Origin: Legionella maioricensis
GTDB taxonomy: Bacteria > Pseudomonadota > Gammaproteobacteria > Legionellales > Legionellaceae
Assembly: GCF_023618015.1 (NCBI RefSeq)
Contig: NZ_JAJKBJ010000016.1
Coordinates: 1-64,000, forward strand
Direction: 5' to 3'
DNA: 64,000 bases
Every line of letters starts with the position of its first letter. Positions within the stretch are counted from its first letter, which is position 1. Under the pieces are notes generated by a model. That model did not search any database, was not told the origin of the DNA, and saw only the letters and a list, made by a program, of their open reading frames with translations. The translations under genes were made by a program, and so were the position numbers. This document shows positions 1 through 8,103 of this stretch, piece by piece.

Positions 1-471
1 AAATTAATCAACAAAATGGGTGTGTTGTATATGTTTTTCAACAATAGTGTTTATGTTAAAAAGCCAGAATTGAAAATTGATGCCATGAAGTACTTTCTAT
101 CAGATATTTTAAAAGTTTATGTAACTGATCAAAAAATTATTGATCAATATACTAATCGTGGAGATAAGTTAAATACAGTTTCAGATTATGCTTTACTTGT
201 GCGATTCTTAATAACTGATCAATTTTCTTCTCGTGCTAAGATAGCGAAAGGCATAGAAATTGCCAAATTGCTTTCGATGTATGATATCAAACAGGGTGGT
301 ATGGCGTTCTATTTGCTGGCAATTCATGTTATTGGGCGAGATGATGTATCCCAACATGACATTGATTTTGCTAAAGAATTAGTTAAGAAATCGATTGAAA
401 TTTGCTCGGATCTGAAAAGTGATTGTGATATTGTTGAGCAAATGATTAGTCAAACAAAAGCAAAAATATAA
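1..471 (+). CDS. Hypothetical protein, probably the 3' part of a longer gene
   Basis: I do not recognise this protein. The frame is open from base 1, with an in-frame ATG at 16 that lacks a visible ribosome binding site, so the gene may begin upstream of the window. From the ATG the product is 151 residues, mostly helical in appearance and rich in Lys, Ile and Asp, with no signal peptide, membrane segment or metal motif. A hairpin (502-518) and a REP element follow its stop closely. It could be an effector tail or an ordinary orphan; the sequence does not decide. Confidence 0.55.
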   Translation, partial: KLINKMGVLYMFFNNSVYVKKPELKIDAMKYFLSDILKVYVTDQKIIDQYTNRGDKLNTVSDYALLVRFLITDQFSSRAKIAKGIEIAKLLSMYDIKQGGMAFYLLAIHVIGRDDVSQHDIDFAKELVKKSIEICSDLKSDCDIVEQMISQTKAKI

Positions 472-501
472 TAACTTTCAGTAGCTGAACAACCGAATGA
501 G

Positions 502-518
502 GCAGGCTTGTAGCCTGC
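502..518. repeat. Short hairpin after the first gene
   Basis: GCAGGCT and AGCCTGC (7-bp stem, 3-base loop) lie 31 bases after the stop of the first gene and just before a REP hairpin. It is not followed by a T-run, so a terminator role is uncertain. Confidence 0.5.
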
Positions 519-545
519 TCATGCAATATGGCAGTGTTAGCAAGA

Positions 546-569
546 GTAGGCTGGGCTGAAAAGCCCAGC
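546..569 (+). repeat. REP hairpin with 5' GTAG guide
   Basis: GTAG is followed directly by GCTGGGCT, a GAAA loop and AGCCCAGC. GTAG beside a REP hairpin is the signature recognised by RAYT transposases. This copy lies left of the RAYT gene and faces the inverted copy at 1157-1180, so the two flank it as a BIME/REPIN-like pair. Confidence 0.85.
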
Positions 570-636
570 AGCATATTGAATATCATTGAAAAACCAGTTA
601 TAAAAAGCCAAAATGGAATTATAGAAGACCAACCTG

Positions 637-1151
637 ATGCGTTACCGTAGAGTACTGGTGTCCAACGCCACTTATTTTTTTACAGTAAATCTGCAAAATA
701 GAAAAAGTAATTTGCTCGTTCGCAGAATAGATGCTTTAAGATTCGCTTTTAGAAAAATTCAACAGAGACATCCCTTTTATATAGACGCAATTGTCATTCT
801 ACCTGATCATTTCCATATGATTATGACCTTACCTGAAGGCGACTTGAATTACTCTACTCGTGTAAGTTTAATAAAAGCTACATTTTCCAGGCAAATTAAT
901 TCTGTTGAAACAATATCTCCATCTCGGAAAAATAAACGTGAACGTGGAGGTACTGGGAGCACATCATCAGAAACTCAACAGATTATGAACGTCATGTCGA
1001 TTATATCCATTTCAACCCAGTCAAGCATGGTTATGCGCTTAACCCTTGTGATTGGAAATACTCGAGTATTCATCGTTTTATCAATCAGGATATTATAAAA
1101 AGAGATTGGGGCTGTAATGATGCTTTTGGATTATTGAGATTTGGGGAATAA
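637..1151 (+). pseudogene. REP-associated tyrosine transposase (RAYT), frameshifted
   Basis: This is an IS200-like Y1 transposase of the TnpA-REP family, which nicks single-stranded REP hairpins. The first frame (from the ATG at 637) carries the HUH motif DHFHMI (H58, H60). Near base 960 the frame breaks: RERGG is followed in another frame by YWEHIIRN, then DYIHFNPVKHGYALNP with the expected catalytic Tyr, ending at 1151. The family normally has a short RERGIWQRRYWEH-type link, so about 13 bases seem to be missing between two GGAGG-like stretches. Read through, it would be about 175 residues, the usual length. REP hairpins bracket it at 546-569 and 1157-1180. The gene is probably dead unless frameshifting rescues it or the break is a sequencing error. 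Confidence 0.85.
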
Positions 1152-1156
1152 GGGAC

Positions 1157-1180
1157 GCTGGGCTTTACAGCCCAGCCTAC
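1157..1180 (-). repeat. REP hairpin with 5' GTAG guide (inverted copy)
   Basis: GCTGGGCT, loop TTAC, AGCCCAGC, then CTAC, which is GTAG on the minus strand. It is the right-hand partner of the copy at 546-569 around the RAYT pseudogene. Confidence 0.85.
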
Positions 1181-1206
1181 GGTTGCTAATCCTCTCTTAT
1201 AAAGGA

Positions 1207-3921
1207 TTAAGGTTGTGCGCTGTCTATGTCTAATGGAACAGTGGGTGGGGTTCGTTTATTCTCTTCTTCATCAGCACCACCAAAAAACGTTACTTTACTG
1301 GCAAAGTGAATTTTTTTTACCTTGGCTACTTCATTAAAATTCGCTTCATCCAGTGTATCAATATCTTTAGACCATACTTGAATGTTTTTAATTGTCAAAA
1401 ATTCTGGAGGAATTTTATCAGCTAATTGACTAAGTTTTTCATAGACTGGAGGGCTAATACTGTTGCTTTCCATTAACTCATTTAAAAGTTGCAGATTAAC
1501 CTCTTTAAATAGCCCTGGAATGTCTTGTGTGAAGAGTGTATTTTTATCAGTGTTACTATCTACTTCACGATATTCTATATTTAAATAGCTGGCTACTTTA
1601 GCTGTTTCTTCAATAGTGAGCGTATTGAAAAAACTAATTGCTTCGTCAGTATGGTAATGAGCAGGCAAGTTACTAACAATTTCCCTAACTTCTAGATTTG
1701 CTATTTTATTTAACTGTTCGTCCATTTCGAAAGAAATCAATTCCCCAGATTTCAGTGATCTAAAAGAATATTCATCTAATTCACACATTCTTTTTAGTTT
1801 ATTTGTAAAACTTTGAACTTCTTTTTGTAAACTACTGCGAAACCAATTGGATTCTGCAGATATTTCTCTATCAATTCGCTCCAAAGTGGCAATTGATTGG
1901 AGAAGTTTTTCAAGAACTTCATTTTTAGACTTGCTGTTTAAAAGAGAATTAATTTCTTGAGCGACTTTTACTAACTCATCGCATTGGGTGATTCGCAGAT
2001 CATTTCGAGAGCCTTTGTACCACTGCCAGGATCGCTGGGCATTATAAATATTCACCGTTTGCAATAAACCATCGGCAACTTTATTTAATTCCAATTCCAG
2101 AAGTGGTTTATCAGAGTGTTTTGACCAGGTAATAGCACTTAAATGTTCTCTATTTACATTACTACGAGAGAGAAGTTTTATAAGATCTTCTTGCTCTTCG
2201 GGTAAGATACTGGCTGACATTGATATTTCGGCTGCAATATTTGGCCAGTTACGATTATAGGAAATATAGGTTTGCGTTTCGAGAGAAAGCATGGAATAGT
2301 TGGGCGTGCCGCTAGAGGATTTTTCTATTAAATAAGCTACTAACTCTTTTGGTTTATTCTCCGAGAGTAACTTCATCACTTCTTCTCGAAATTTCCCTAT
2401 TCTTTCATATCCTTCGCTAACGATTTCATTTATGTGGTTTAACCGAGTGGGGTTTTCGCTTTTCAGCGCTTCTGAATACGTTTCAAAATCACCTAAGGAG
2501 TACTTTCCACGAGTTTGTAACTTAAAGAAATCTAAAAAATGACAAGAGATTCTTGAAAGATGAGAAAAAACATTTCCTTTAATACCTGTATCCATAACAA
2601 GAAACTCGTCAAAATGCGGAGATTCTTTAATAACAGTATAGTGTTGGGTAAATTTATCAGTAATTTCGGCCTGTTGGGTCTCGCTTAATGGCGCTTGCAG
2701 TCCAAGATCCCTGTGGTGCTGGTTGACATAGTTATAAACAATCTGCTCTATATTCGGTGCATTAGCGACAATGCCTTGTTTGACTAGGTTACCAATTTCA
2801 GTAGCGTAGGGATCTTTATCAAAAAAACGACCAAAATTATTTTTTGATAAGTCGTATTTTCTGCAGTAAATATTGATTTCAGCCAATAAATACTGAACCC
2901 TTATTGCCATTCTTTGTGCTAATTGCTCTCGACTGGTTACTTTATCTGATGAATCATAAAAAACGCTAGTATTAGTTTCACCCAAGAATTTCTGTTGAAT
3001 GGCTGGATTATCCCAAATACCTTCTTGCACCTTGCTTACAATTAGAGTATTAATCCAATCTTTGATGGATGCATCTTTATCAATACCCATACTTTCTAAA
3101 TAATTTAAATCAATATCGAAACCGTAATGATCTTTATCCATTGATTCTATTGTTTCGTCAACTTTTCTAATTTCCTTGAGAATGAGTTTTTTTAATTGGT
3201 CCAATCTTAGTGCCTGTTCTTCCGGTGGCACATTCATGTCTTTGTGTTCAAAAGCATTCATTACTGTTTCTATAATCTGTTCTTTAGCTGATTTTCTATC
3301 ACTCAAAAGCGAGGTACCATCTTCTGGGAGAAACGCTGATCGTAAACGAGTTCCCAAGCCACTCGAAAGCACAGCAGATCCGAACAGATTAAATGCAGAT
3401 CTGTTTCTTTTGATACTAAATATGGGATCTTCAAGACGAGTAAAAGGATCAGGGGTCAGAGGGGCAAGTCTCACGGCAAAAGCATTTTTCGCAGATTTAA
3501 TTATTTTATGGATACTTGAGGGCAACTCTGGGATTCCGCTGTCTTGTAACTGGGAAATATCTCTGTCGTAGTTATTTTTTACTTCCCCAATTAGAACAAT
3601 ATATTTGTTGATTTGTTCAAGTCTTTGTATTTTCTCTTTCATTAGATCATGATATGCATAGCGGGAAATACCTTTTTGCTTCTTGATGTCTGCTATGTCA
3701 TCTTCTAAATATTTTTTATAATCGAGAAGTTGATCTTCAGCGGACTTATCAGCCTGGTAACCGTGAAAAAATATTTTTAATTCCATTGATGCCATACAGG
3801 TATTATCCAGGCCAATCTCTTCTCCACCAACAATAGGTAACATCAAATGAATTTTGTTATTTTTATCGATATAAAGATAATCGAATCGTGCTGGTTCTTT
3901 GAAAGCGATAGTTTTAGTCAT
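1207..3921 (-). CDS. Large orphan protein, candidate secreted effector
   Basis: I do not recognise a family. The start is set at the ATG at 3921 (MTKTIAFKEP) rather than the upstream TTG at 3933, giving about 904 residues. No signal peptide or membrane segment is visible. Long charged helical stretches, with Lys/Glu-rich runs around residues 60-120 and 680-730, suggest coiled-coil content. The C-terminus reads FGGADEEENKRTPPTV, an acidic patch followed by polar residues, which is compatible with the E-block-type signal seen in Dot/Icm substrates. The gene stands alone between REP elements with no operon partner. Effector status is inference from size, isolation and tail composition; a structural or phage-related protein is possible. 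Confidence 0.7.
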   Translation of the reverse strand: MTKTIAFKEPARFDYLYIDKNNKIHLMLPIVGGEEIGLDNTCMASMELKIFFHGYQADKSAEDQLLDYKKYLEDDIADIKKQKGISRYAYHDLMKEKIQRLEQINKYIVLIGEVKNNYDRDISQLQDSGIPELPSSIHKIIKSAKNAFAVRLAPLTPDPFTRLEDPIFSIKRNRSAFNLFGSAVLSSGLGTRLRSAFLPEDGTSLLSDRKSAKEQIIETVMNAFEHKDMNVPPEEQALRLDQLKKLILKEIRKVDETIESMDKDHYGFDIDLNYLESMGIDKDASIKDWINTLIVSKVQEGIWDNPAIQQKFLGETNTSVFYDSSDKVTSREQLAQRMAIRVQYLLAEINIYCRKYDLSKNNFGRFFDKDPYATEIGNLVKQGIVANAPNIEQIVYNYVNQHHRDLGLQAPLSETQQAEITDKFTQHYTVIKESPHFDEFLVMDTGIKGNVFSHLSRISCHFLDFFKLQTRGKYSLGDFETYSEALKSENPTRLNHINEIVSEGYERIGKFREEVMKLLSENKPKELVAYLIEKSSSGTPNYSMLSLETQTYISYNRNWPNIAAEISMSASILPEEQEDLIKLLSRSNVNREHLSAITWSKHSDKPLLELELNKVADGLLQTVNIYNAQRSWQWYKGSRNDLRITQCDELVKVAQEINSLLNSKSKNEVLEKLLQSIATLERIDREISAESNWFRSSLQKEVQSFTNKLKRMCELDEYSFRSLKSGELISFEMDEQLNKIANLEVREIVSNLPAHYHTDEAISFFNTLTIEETAKVASYLNIEYREVDSNTDKNTLFTQDIPGLFKEVNLQLLNELMESNSISPPVYEKLSQLADKIPPEFLTIKNIQVWSKDIDTLDEANFNEVAKVKKIHFASKVTFFGGADEEENKRTPPTVPLDIDSAQP

Positions 3922-4078
3922 TTTAATAACCAATGTTGAATCACCTATAACAAGTTTAATATAAAAAGATCTAAATGGTCAATAAATTAACATCTTGTTG
4001 CTAATTATTATCTTGGTAATTGAATTAATATTCTGTTTTCGAGTTAATAAAACTTCTGGGCAATGCTTAATATTGGGC

Positions 4079-4102
4079 GCTGGGCTTTACAGCCCAGCCT
4101 AC
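4079..4102 (-). repeat. REP hairpin at the end of a half repeat unit
   Basis: GCTGGGCT/AGCCCAGC with a TTAC loop and CTAC after it. The preceding bases (from about 4018) match the spacer found between REP pairs in the 233-bp units downstream, so this is the right half of a further unit whose left part is lost. Confidence 0.8.
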
Positions 4103-4107
4103 GGGTG

Positions 4108-4340
4108 CTGGATCCCCGCGGCTTTATGGGCTGTATATTCCCTCTCGCAATATAATACAGATATAAAAATTCGCGAATATAATAAACACAGAAAATAGCA
4201 AGCGTAGGCTGGGCTGAAAAGCCCAGCAAATCATCTGATGAATGGTTAATAGTTGAATTAAGATTCTGTTTTCGAGTTAATAAAATTTCTAGGCATGCTT
4301 AAGATTGGACGCTGGGCTTTACAGCCCAGCCTACGCTTGC
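4108..4340. repeat. 233-bp unit, copy 1: Pmp3 3' end plus inverted REP pair
   Basis: The unit starts with the last ~30 codons of the Pmp3-like gene (matching residues WIPAALWAVYSLSQYN onward, including the stop), then a REP hairpin (4204-4227), a ~80-bp spacer, and an inverted REP (4311-4334). It lies about 830 bp upstream of the intact gene. Its reading frame has no native N-terminus, so it is a gene fragment. Confidence 0.8.
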
Positions 4341-4397
4341 TACGCTTGTTATAAATCAGTCAGTGAAAATTAATGACTATTAATCACAAGGGTGTAA

Positions 4398-4634
4398 ATG
4401 TTAGCTAATCCTATTATCTGTGGAAGATACAGGCATTATAAAAACGAAAAATTATATGAAGTCATTGGCCAAGCGCGTCATAGTGAAACAGATGAAGAGA
4501 TGATAGTGTATAGAGCACTTTATCATTGTGATCAATTTGGGGATAATCAACTTTGGGTTCGTCCTATGCGAATGTTTTTTGAGAATGTCCTTCATCATGG
4601 AAAAACAGTTCCTCGATTTCAACGGATAGAATAG
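4398..4634 (+). CDS. DUF1653 family protein
   Basis: A 78-residue protein of the DUF1653 family, typically 60-80 residues, whose function is not established. Matching features are GRYRHYKNEKLYEVIGQA near the N-terminus, the ETDEEMIVYRALY stretch, and a tail with LWVRPMRMFFENV. No signal peptide or membrane segment is present. It sits between two clusters of Pmp3-fragment/REP repeats, probably transcribed alone; the ATG at 4398 is preceded by the weak binding site AAGGGTG. Confidence 0.85.
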   Translation: MLANPIICGRYRHYKNEKLYEVIGQARHSETDEEMIVYRALYHCDQFGDNQLWVRPMRMFFENVLHHGKTVPRFQRIE

Positions 4635-4836
4635 AAATAAATGGCAAAGATTGTTTCTTATTACTTAGATATTCGTCTCTTAAAACGGAAACAGGCTGAT
4701 TGCCTTTCTAATCAAGAATGCAAAACCTGAAACGTTAATTTATAGTTTTCAAGACTCCTAAATCGGTAAACATGCGTTGTATAACAAACATCAAATGAAT
4801 ACAATGAGATGAAAATATATTAATGATAGAGTTCAA

Positions 4837-5031
4837 ATGCGTTTACTTTTGGCTATATTCTTGCCGTTTTCAGTATTTTTCACCATTGGTCGCCCAATAG
4901 CTGGAATTTTTTGTTTGATATTACAAATAACTCTTATTGGCTGGATCCCCGCGGCTTTATGGGCTGTATATTCCCTCTCGCAATATAATACAGATATAAA
5001 AATTCGCGAATATAATAAACACAGAAAATAG
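4837..5031 (+). CDS. YqaE/Pmp3-family small membrane protein
   Basis: A 64-residue, two-helix membrane protein of the UPF0057/Pmp3 family; in yeast and plants Pmp3 influences membrane potential and salt tolerance. The N-terminal helix (residues 2-18) is followed by GRPIAGIFCLILQITLIGWIP and the second helix leading to WAVYSLSQYN, the order usual for the family, at the usual length. The last third of the gene is copied in repeat units at 4108 and 5174. A REP hairpin starts 6 bases after the stop and may end its transcript. Confidence 0.85.
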   Translation: MRLLLAIFLPFSVFFTIGRPIAGIFCLILQITLIGWIPAALWAVYSLSQYNTDIKIREYNKHRK

Positions 5032-5173
5032 CAAGTGTAGGCTGGGCTGAAAAGCCCAGCAAATCATCTGATGAATGATTAATAGTTGAATTAAGATTCT
5101 GTTTTCGAGTTAATAAAATTTCTGGGCAATGCTTAAGGCTGGATGCTGGGCTTTACAGCCCAGCCTACGGGTG
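4941..5173. repeat. 233-bp unit, copy 2: intact Pmp3 3' end plus inverted REP pair
   Basis: This unit holds the true 3' end of the Pmp3-like gene, a REP (5037-5060), the common spacer, and an inverted REP (5145-5168). It abuts copy 3 directly, so copies 2 and 3 form a tandem duplication with a period of 233 bp. Confidence 0.85.
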
Positions 5174-5406
5174 CTGGATTCCCGCGGCTTTATGGGCTGT
5201 ATATTCTCTCTCGCAATATAATACAGATATAAAAATACGTGAATATAATAAATACAGAAATAGCAAGCGTAGGCTGGGCTGAAAAGACCAGCAAATCATC
5301 TGATGAATGATTAATAGTTGAATTAAGATTCTGTTTTCGAGTTAATAAAATTTCTGGGCAATGCTTAAGGCTGGACGCTGGGCTTTACAGCCCAGCCTAC
5401 GGGTGC
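5174..5406. repeat. 233-bp unit, copy 3: Pmp3 fragment plus inverted REP pair
   Basis: A tandem copy of the preceding unit with several substitutions. The Pmp3 tail now reads on past the former stop because of a one-base loss, and the first REP (5269-5292) has a damaged right arm (AGACCAGC). The second REP (5377-5400) is intact. The divergence suggests the duplication is not recent. Confidence 0.85.
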
Positions 5407-5540
5407 CACTCTTCATCGTTAATACTAATAAAATCAATTGGTTACAATATGTTCCTTTTTCAAAAACAGGAGCTTTACCTGATTTATCATCAGCAATACC
5501 GCACTCTTTAAGTATTGTCTATATTTCAGAGCCTCAAGTT

Positions 5541-5723
5541 ATGAAACAAGAAGAATTAAAAATGCATGGCTCAATTTTTTTATTTTTAAATAAGTTCATT
5601 GAAAATAAATACGGCTCTGCAGGCTGGTTAAAATTATGCAAAACGGCTGATATACTCAATCCCTCTTATGAAATGCCCGAAAAAAATGACGAGAGAGTAC
5701 AAATAAGAGTGGAATTTAAGTAA
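5541..5723 (+). pseudogene. Truncated haem-NO-binding (H-NOX-like) domain fragment
   Basis: Sixty codons from the ATG at 5541, or 53 from the ATG at 5562. The stretch MHGSIFLFLNKFIENKYG, followed by GWLKLCKTADI and a YEMP motif, resembles the first 45 residues of HNOB/H-NOX sensor domains, which open with M-x-G-x-x-F, an YG pair and a W-x-x-L-x-x-x-A helix. H-NOX domains are about 180 residues and their haem-ligating His lies near position 100, so it is missing here. The frame is also open upstream to 5403, abutting the last REP, as expected for a gene rearranged at the repeat. The match is by eye and short; the fragment could be an unrelated orphan. Confidence 0.4.
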
Positions 5724-6011
5724 TTACCCCCAAATATAAGCCGCGTCTTACAACTCATTATCACCTATTGAAGATGAAGTGTCGGGCCAAGGTCACACAT
5801 AAGTCTTTTTAAATACGGCACGCCTGGTTGCTTTTATCTCATTTGTGTTTATGTTCCGTGGCTTGTCTGCGGGGGCTGTTTTTGTGTCGATCTTCTGGAT
5901 CCCGCGGCCGCGGGGCGTCGGAGGAGCCGGGCCGGGTTTTCAGAAATATGTTTAAGATTCAGTTGCTTGCAACCAGGTTACCCCTGCTGTGTTGTCTTGA
6001 ATATAGTTTTT
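5724..6011. other. Non-coding stretch with a GC-rich palindromic patch
   Basis: No credible gene. Bases 5901-5914 form the perfect palindrome CCCGCGGCCGCGGG inside a GC-rich patch (about 5896-5938) that contrasts with the AT-rich surroundings. A shorter inverted repeat, GTTGCTTGCAAC, sits at 5963-5974 just beyond the kinase gene's 3' end. The patch looks like a degenerate member of a dispersed intergenic repeat family. Confidence 0.6.
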
Positions 6012-6974
6012 TTAAAAGCCCCATACTAAATTTTCTAAATCCTTCAAGCTTCTTACTCTATCCTGCCAATTGGGAATTCTTATCTGCACGTTCAAATTAC
6101 TGTATTGATGGAGCAGCATTAATGCCGTTAATTGATGACTCAACTTGTTGGTCAACTCTTGTGGCAGATAACCATATGCCAGTAAAAATGTATGCAGCAA
6201 TTGTTTGTCGCCTTGGATCAGAAAAGCACCGGGGCCAAGCAAATCATATTGTGGCAAACCGAGCATTGCATCGCCAAAATCAATCAATCCACTGATATGC
6301 CACACACCATCTACTTGCTTAACTAAAAAATTCATAGGGGTATATTCTCCCGTTAAGAGAACAGTTTTTTTTATCTCTGGTAATATCTCTCTTATTGAAT
6401 CAAGGTAAGCCGGAAGCTGCTGTAGTAAGGCCGTTGCGAGTTCTTTCTTTTGATGATTTTCTATGCAATACGCTATTTGTTTCTCAATAAATTGTGGCCA
6501 ATAACAATCAATAGCCTCAAGTCCATTTGTCGGTAAGGTCTGTACTTCTCGAATAAGCGCTCCTAACTCACGAAGAATGACCATTTTATTGTTGTGTGCC
6601 ATGGTTTCCCAAAGGACCTCTAAAAGTGTTCCTTCAAGTTTACTGATGATAAGATAGGGCCAACCAAATATCTCTCCCTCATACTCAAGCGCAGGAGTTT
6701 TTATCGAAAGCTTTCCCTCCACATGCTTTAATACTAATCGCTCATTTTCAAATTGGTTTTGATGAAATGGTGGAAAAATTTTAATGACTTTACTATCCCC
6801 ATATGAAAAGACTATATTTGTCCCTTCGGAGAAAAGCATTAATGAGGCTTCTGGTAATTGGTGCTTACGAATAATTGCTTTAGCCAGATCTTCTTCAATA
6901 CGCTGTTTATGTTGTTCATAGTTTTCGAAGGTATGAATAGTTGAGAGAGTTTGCTTTAAAGTGGTGTTATTCAT
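6012..6974 (-). CDS. APH/choline-kinase-fold phosphotransferase with altered catalytic loop
   Basis: A 320-residue protein kinase-like phosphotransferase of the aminoglycoside phosphotransferase (APH) superfamily, cytosolic; the substrate cannot be told. Visible parts are the N-lobe with VIKIFPP (ATP Lys) and an ENERLVLKHV helix, the hinge WPYLIISKLEGT, and the metal-binding GLIDFGDAMLG with DFG-type Asp. The Brenner loop, normally HGDxxxxN, reads TGEYTPMN: the catalytic Asp is Glu and the His is Thr, while Asn is kept. The ATG at 6974 is preferred to a TTG at 6977. It stands alone. The altered loop may define a subfamily with weak or different activity. Confidence 0.8.
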   Translation of the reverse strand: MNNTTLKQTLSTIHTFENYEQHKQRIEEDLAKAIIRKHQLPEASLMLFSEGTNIVFSYGDSKVIKIFPPFHQNQFENERLVLKHVEGKLSIKTPALEYEGEIFGWPYLIISKLEGTLLEVLWETMAHNNKMVILRELGALIREVQTLPTNGLEAIDCYWPQFIEKQIAYCIENHQKKELATALLQQLPAYLDSIREILPEIKKTVLLTGEYTPMNFLVKQVDGVWHISGLIDFGDAMLGLPQYDLLGPGAFLIQGDKQLLHTFLLAYGYLPQELTNKLSHQLTALMLLHQYSNLNVQIRIPNWQDRVRSLKDLENLVWGF

Positions 6975-7099
6975 CAATTTAATTCTGATATCTAATGTTA
7001 ATTTATTTTACTATTTTTGGGGACAGCCGTGAAATTTTTATTGAAGCATTCGGGGGTTAATTAAATTACTTGCTTTATCTATTAGGTAATGGTGGAACT

Positions 7100-7119
7100 C
7101 CTGGTTGTAAGCAACCAGG
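7100..7119. other. Hairpin between the kinase and DUF2158 genes
   Basis: CCTGGTTG and CAACCAGG with a TAAG loop. It lies 78 bases beyond the stop of the DUF2158 gene on the minus strand, but the T-rich side is on the plus strand, so it is not a clean terminator for that gene. Confidence 0.45.
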
Positions 7120-7196
7120 TTTCTCGTTTATTTAAATCTATTGTTGGGTCTAGCGACTTATCTACTTCAGGCCCCAAAAAAATCATTGGCATCTAT

Positions 7197-7394
7197 TTAT
7201 AATTCTGGTTCAAATCTAATACTTCCTTCTGTTTCACTTTTTTTTAAGGTAGTCGCCTTGAATTTATCGATATGCTTATTTTTTCCATCAAACCATATAC
7301 AGTTGATTGCATTACCTTCAATAGATTCTACCGTCATCAAATCGCCGCCGGATTTAAGCTCGACCTGATCTCCTACGCTAAATTGCTCTTCCAT
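7197..7394 (-). CDS. DUF2158 (YodC-like) small protein
   Basis: A 65-residue protein of the DUF2158 family. Typical features are the opening FSVGDQVELKSGGDLMTVE, which forms a small SH3-like beta barrel, and the following cysteine-tryptophan strand INCIWFDG. The family is usually 60-75 residues and has no established function. The ATG at 7394 has GAGGAAAG a few bases upstream. No partner gene lies in the same transcript. Confidence 0.85.
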   Translation of the reverse strand: MEEQFSVGDQVELKSGGDLMTVESIEGNAINCIWFDGKNKHIDKFKATTLKKSETEGSIRFEPEL

Positions 7395-7533
7395 GGATTT
7401 CTTTCCTCATAAGATAAGCCTTTTGAATTATAGTAGAATAATGGCAATTTTAGGCTGTTGGAATAATAAAGCTCGTTCACGGGTGTAATTTCTTCACTGG
7501 GTAGATAGTTTCACACTAAACTTTTAGGAATAT

Positions 7534-7953
7534 ATGAAGATAAAAAATATTATGGTTATCGTTCTTATTATATTTAATTGGGGGTGTGCCCCTGGAGGGG
7601 AAAATCACAATAAAGCTTCATCGGTAACCGGATTTGAAGAATATAAGAATGTTGATTTTTCCAATTTATGGGAAAAAGATCGCTCATTTCAAGCTTTAGA
7701 AAGAGGCATTAGCGCTATTCTGGATGGAATATTGAGTTCATCGACTAATGAGAGGCATTTAAGTAAAAAACAGGCGAAACTTCTGGAAGAGTATGTGCGT
7801 CAAAATAGATTATTTTGTCAAAAAGGTTTTGACCATCTGTGGATGAGGCAATTGAAGAGGAATTTGGATTTGTTAGAAAAAACTGAAAATAACCGGATCG
7901 CATTTACGGTAAGTAAAAAAATGCAGGAATTATTTTCCGGGCGTCGATGCTAA
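7534..7953 (+). CDS. Putative lipoprotein, unknown function
   Basis: A 139-residue protein with a short Lys-positive N-terminus, a hydrophobic run, and the lipobox-like FNWGC, predicting lipidation at Cys18. The Trp at -2 is unusual for a lipobox but the context is otherwise good. The mature part is helical, with conserved-looking WEKDRSFQALERGI, and has a C-terminal Cys. TAGGAA precedes the ATG. I do not recognise the family; membrane anchoring in the periplasm is inference from the signal sequence. Confidence 0.7.
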   Translation: MKIKNIMVIVLIIFNWGCAPGGENHNKASSVTGFEEYKNVDFSNLWEKDRSFQALERGISAILDGILSSSTNERHLSKKQAKLLEEYVRQNRLFCQKGFDHLWMRQLKRNLDLLEKTENNRIAFTVSKKMQELFSGRRC

Positions 7954-8103
7954 GCATTAAACACGTTGAAATAACACATCATTTATAAATAATTCCATGA
8001 ATTTATATTCAAGCAGCGGTAACAGTAACCGCAACAAAGAGAACATATATTTTTTTTATCAAGGAGGTATAAACATCGTTTTTTACCCATCATGGTGATT
8101 ATA

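Noticed and set aside
3176..3571. 131-codon plus-strand open frame
   Set aside because: Lies wholly inside the large minus-strand orphan; composition is that of an antisense shadow.
5828..6295. 155-codon plus-strand open frame over the GC-rich patch
   Set aside because: Overlaps the APH kinase gene and has no coding-like character or binding site.
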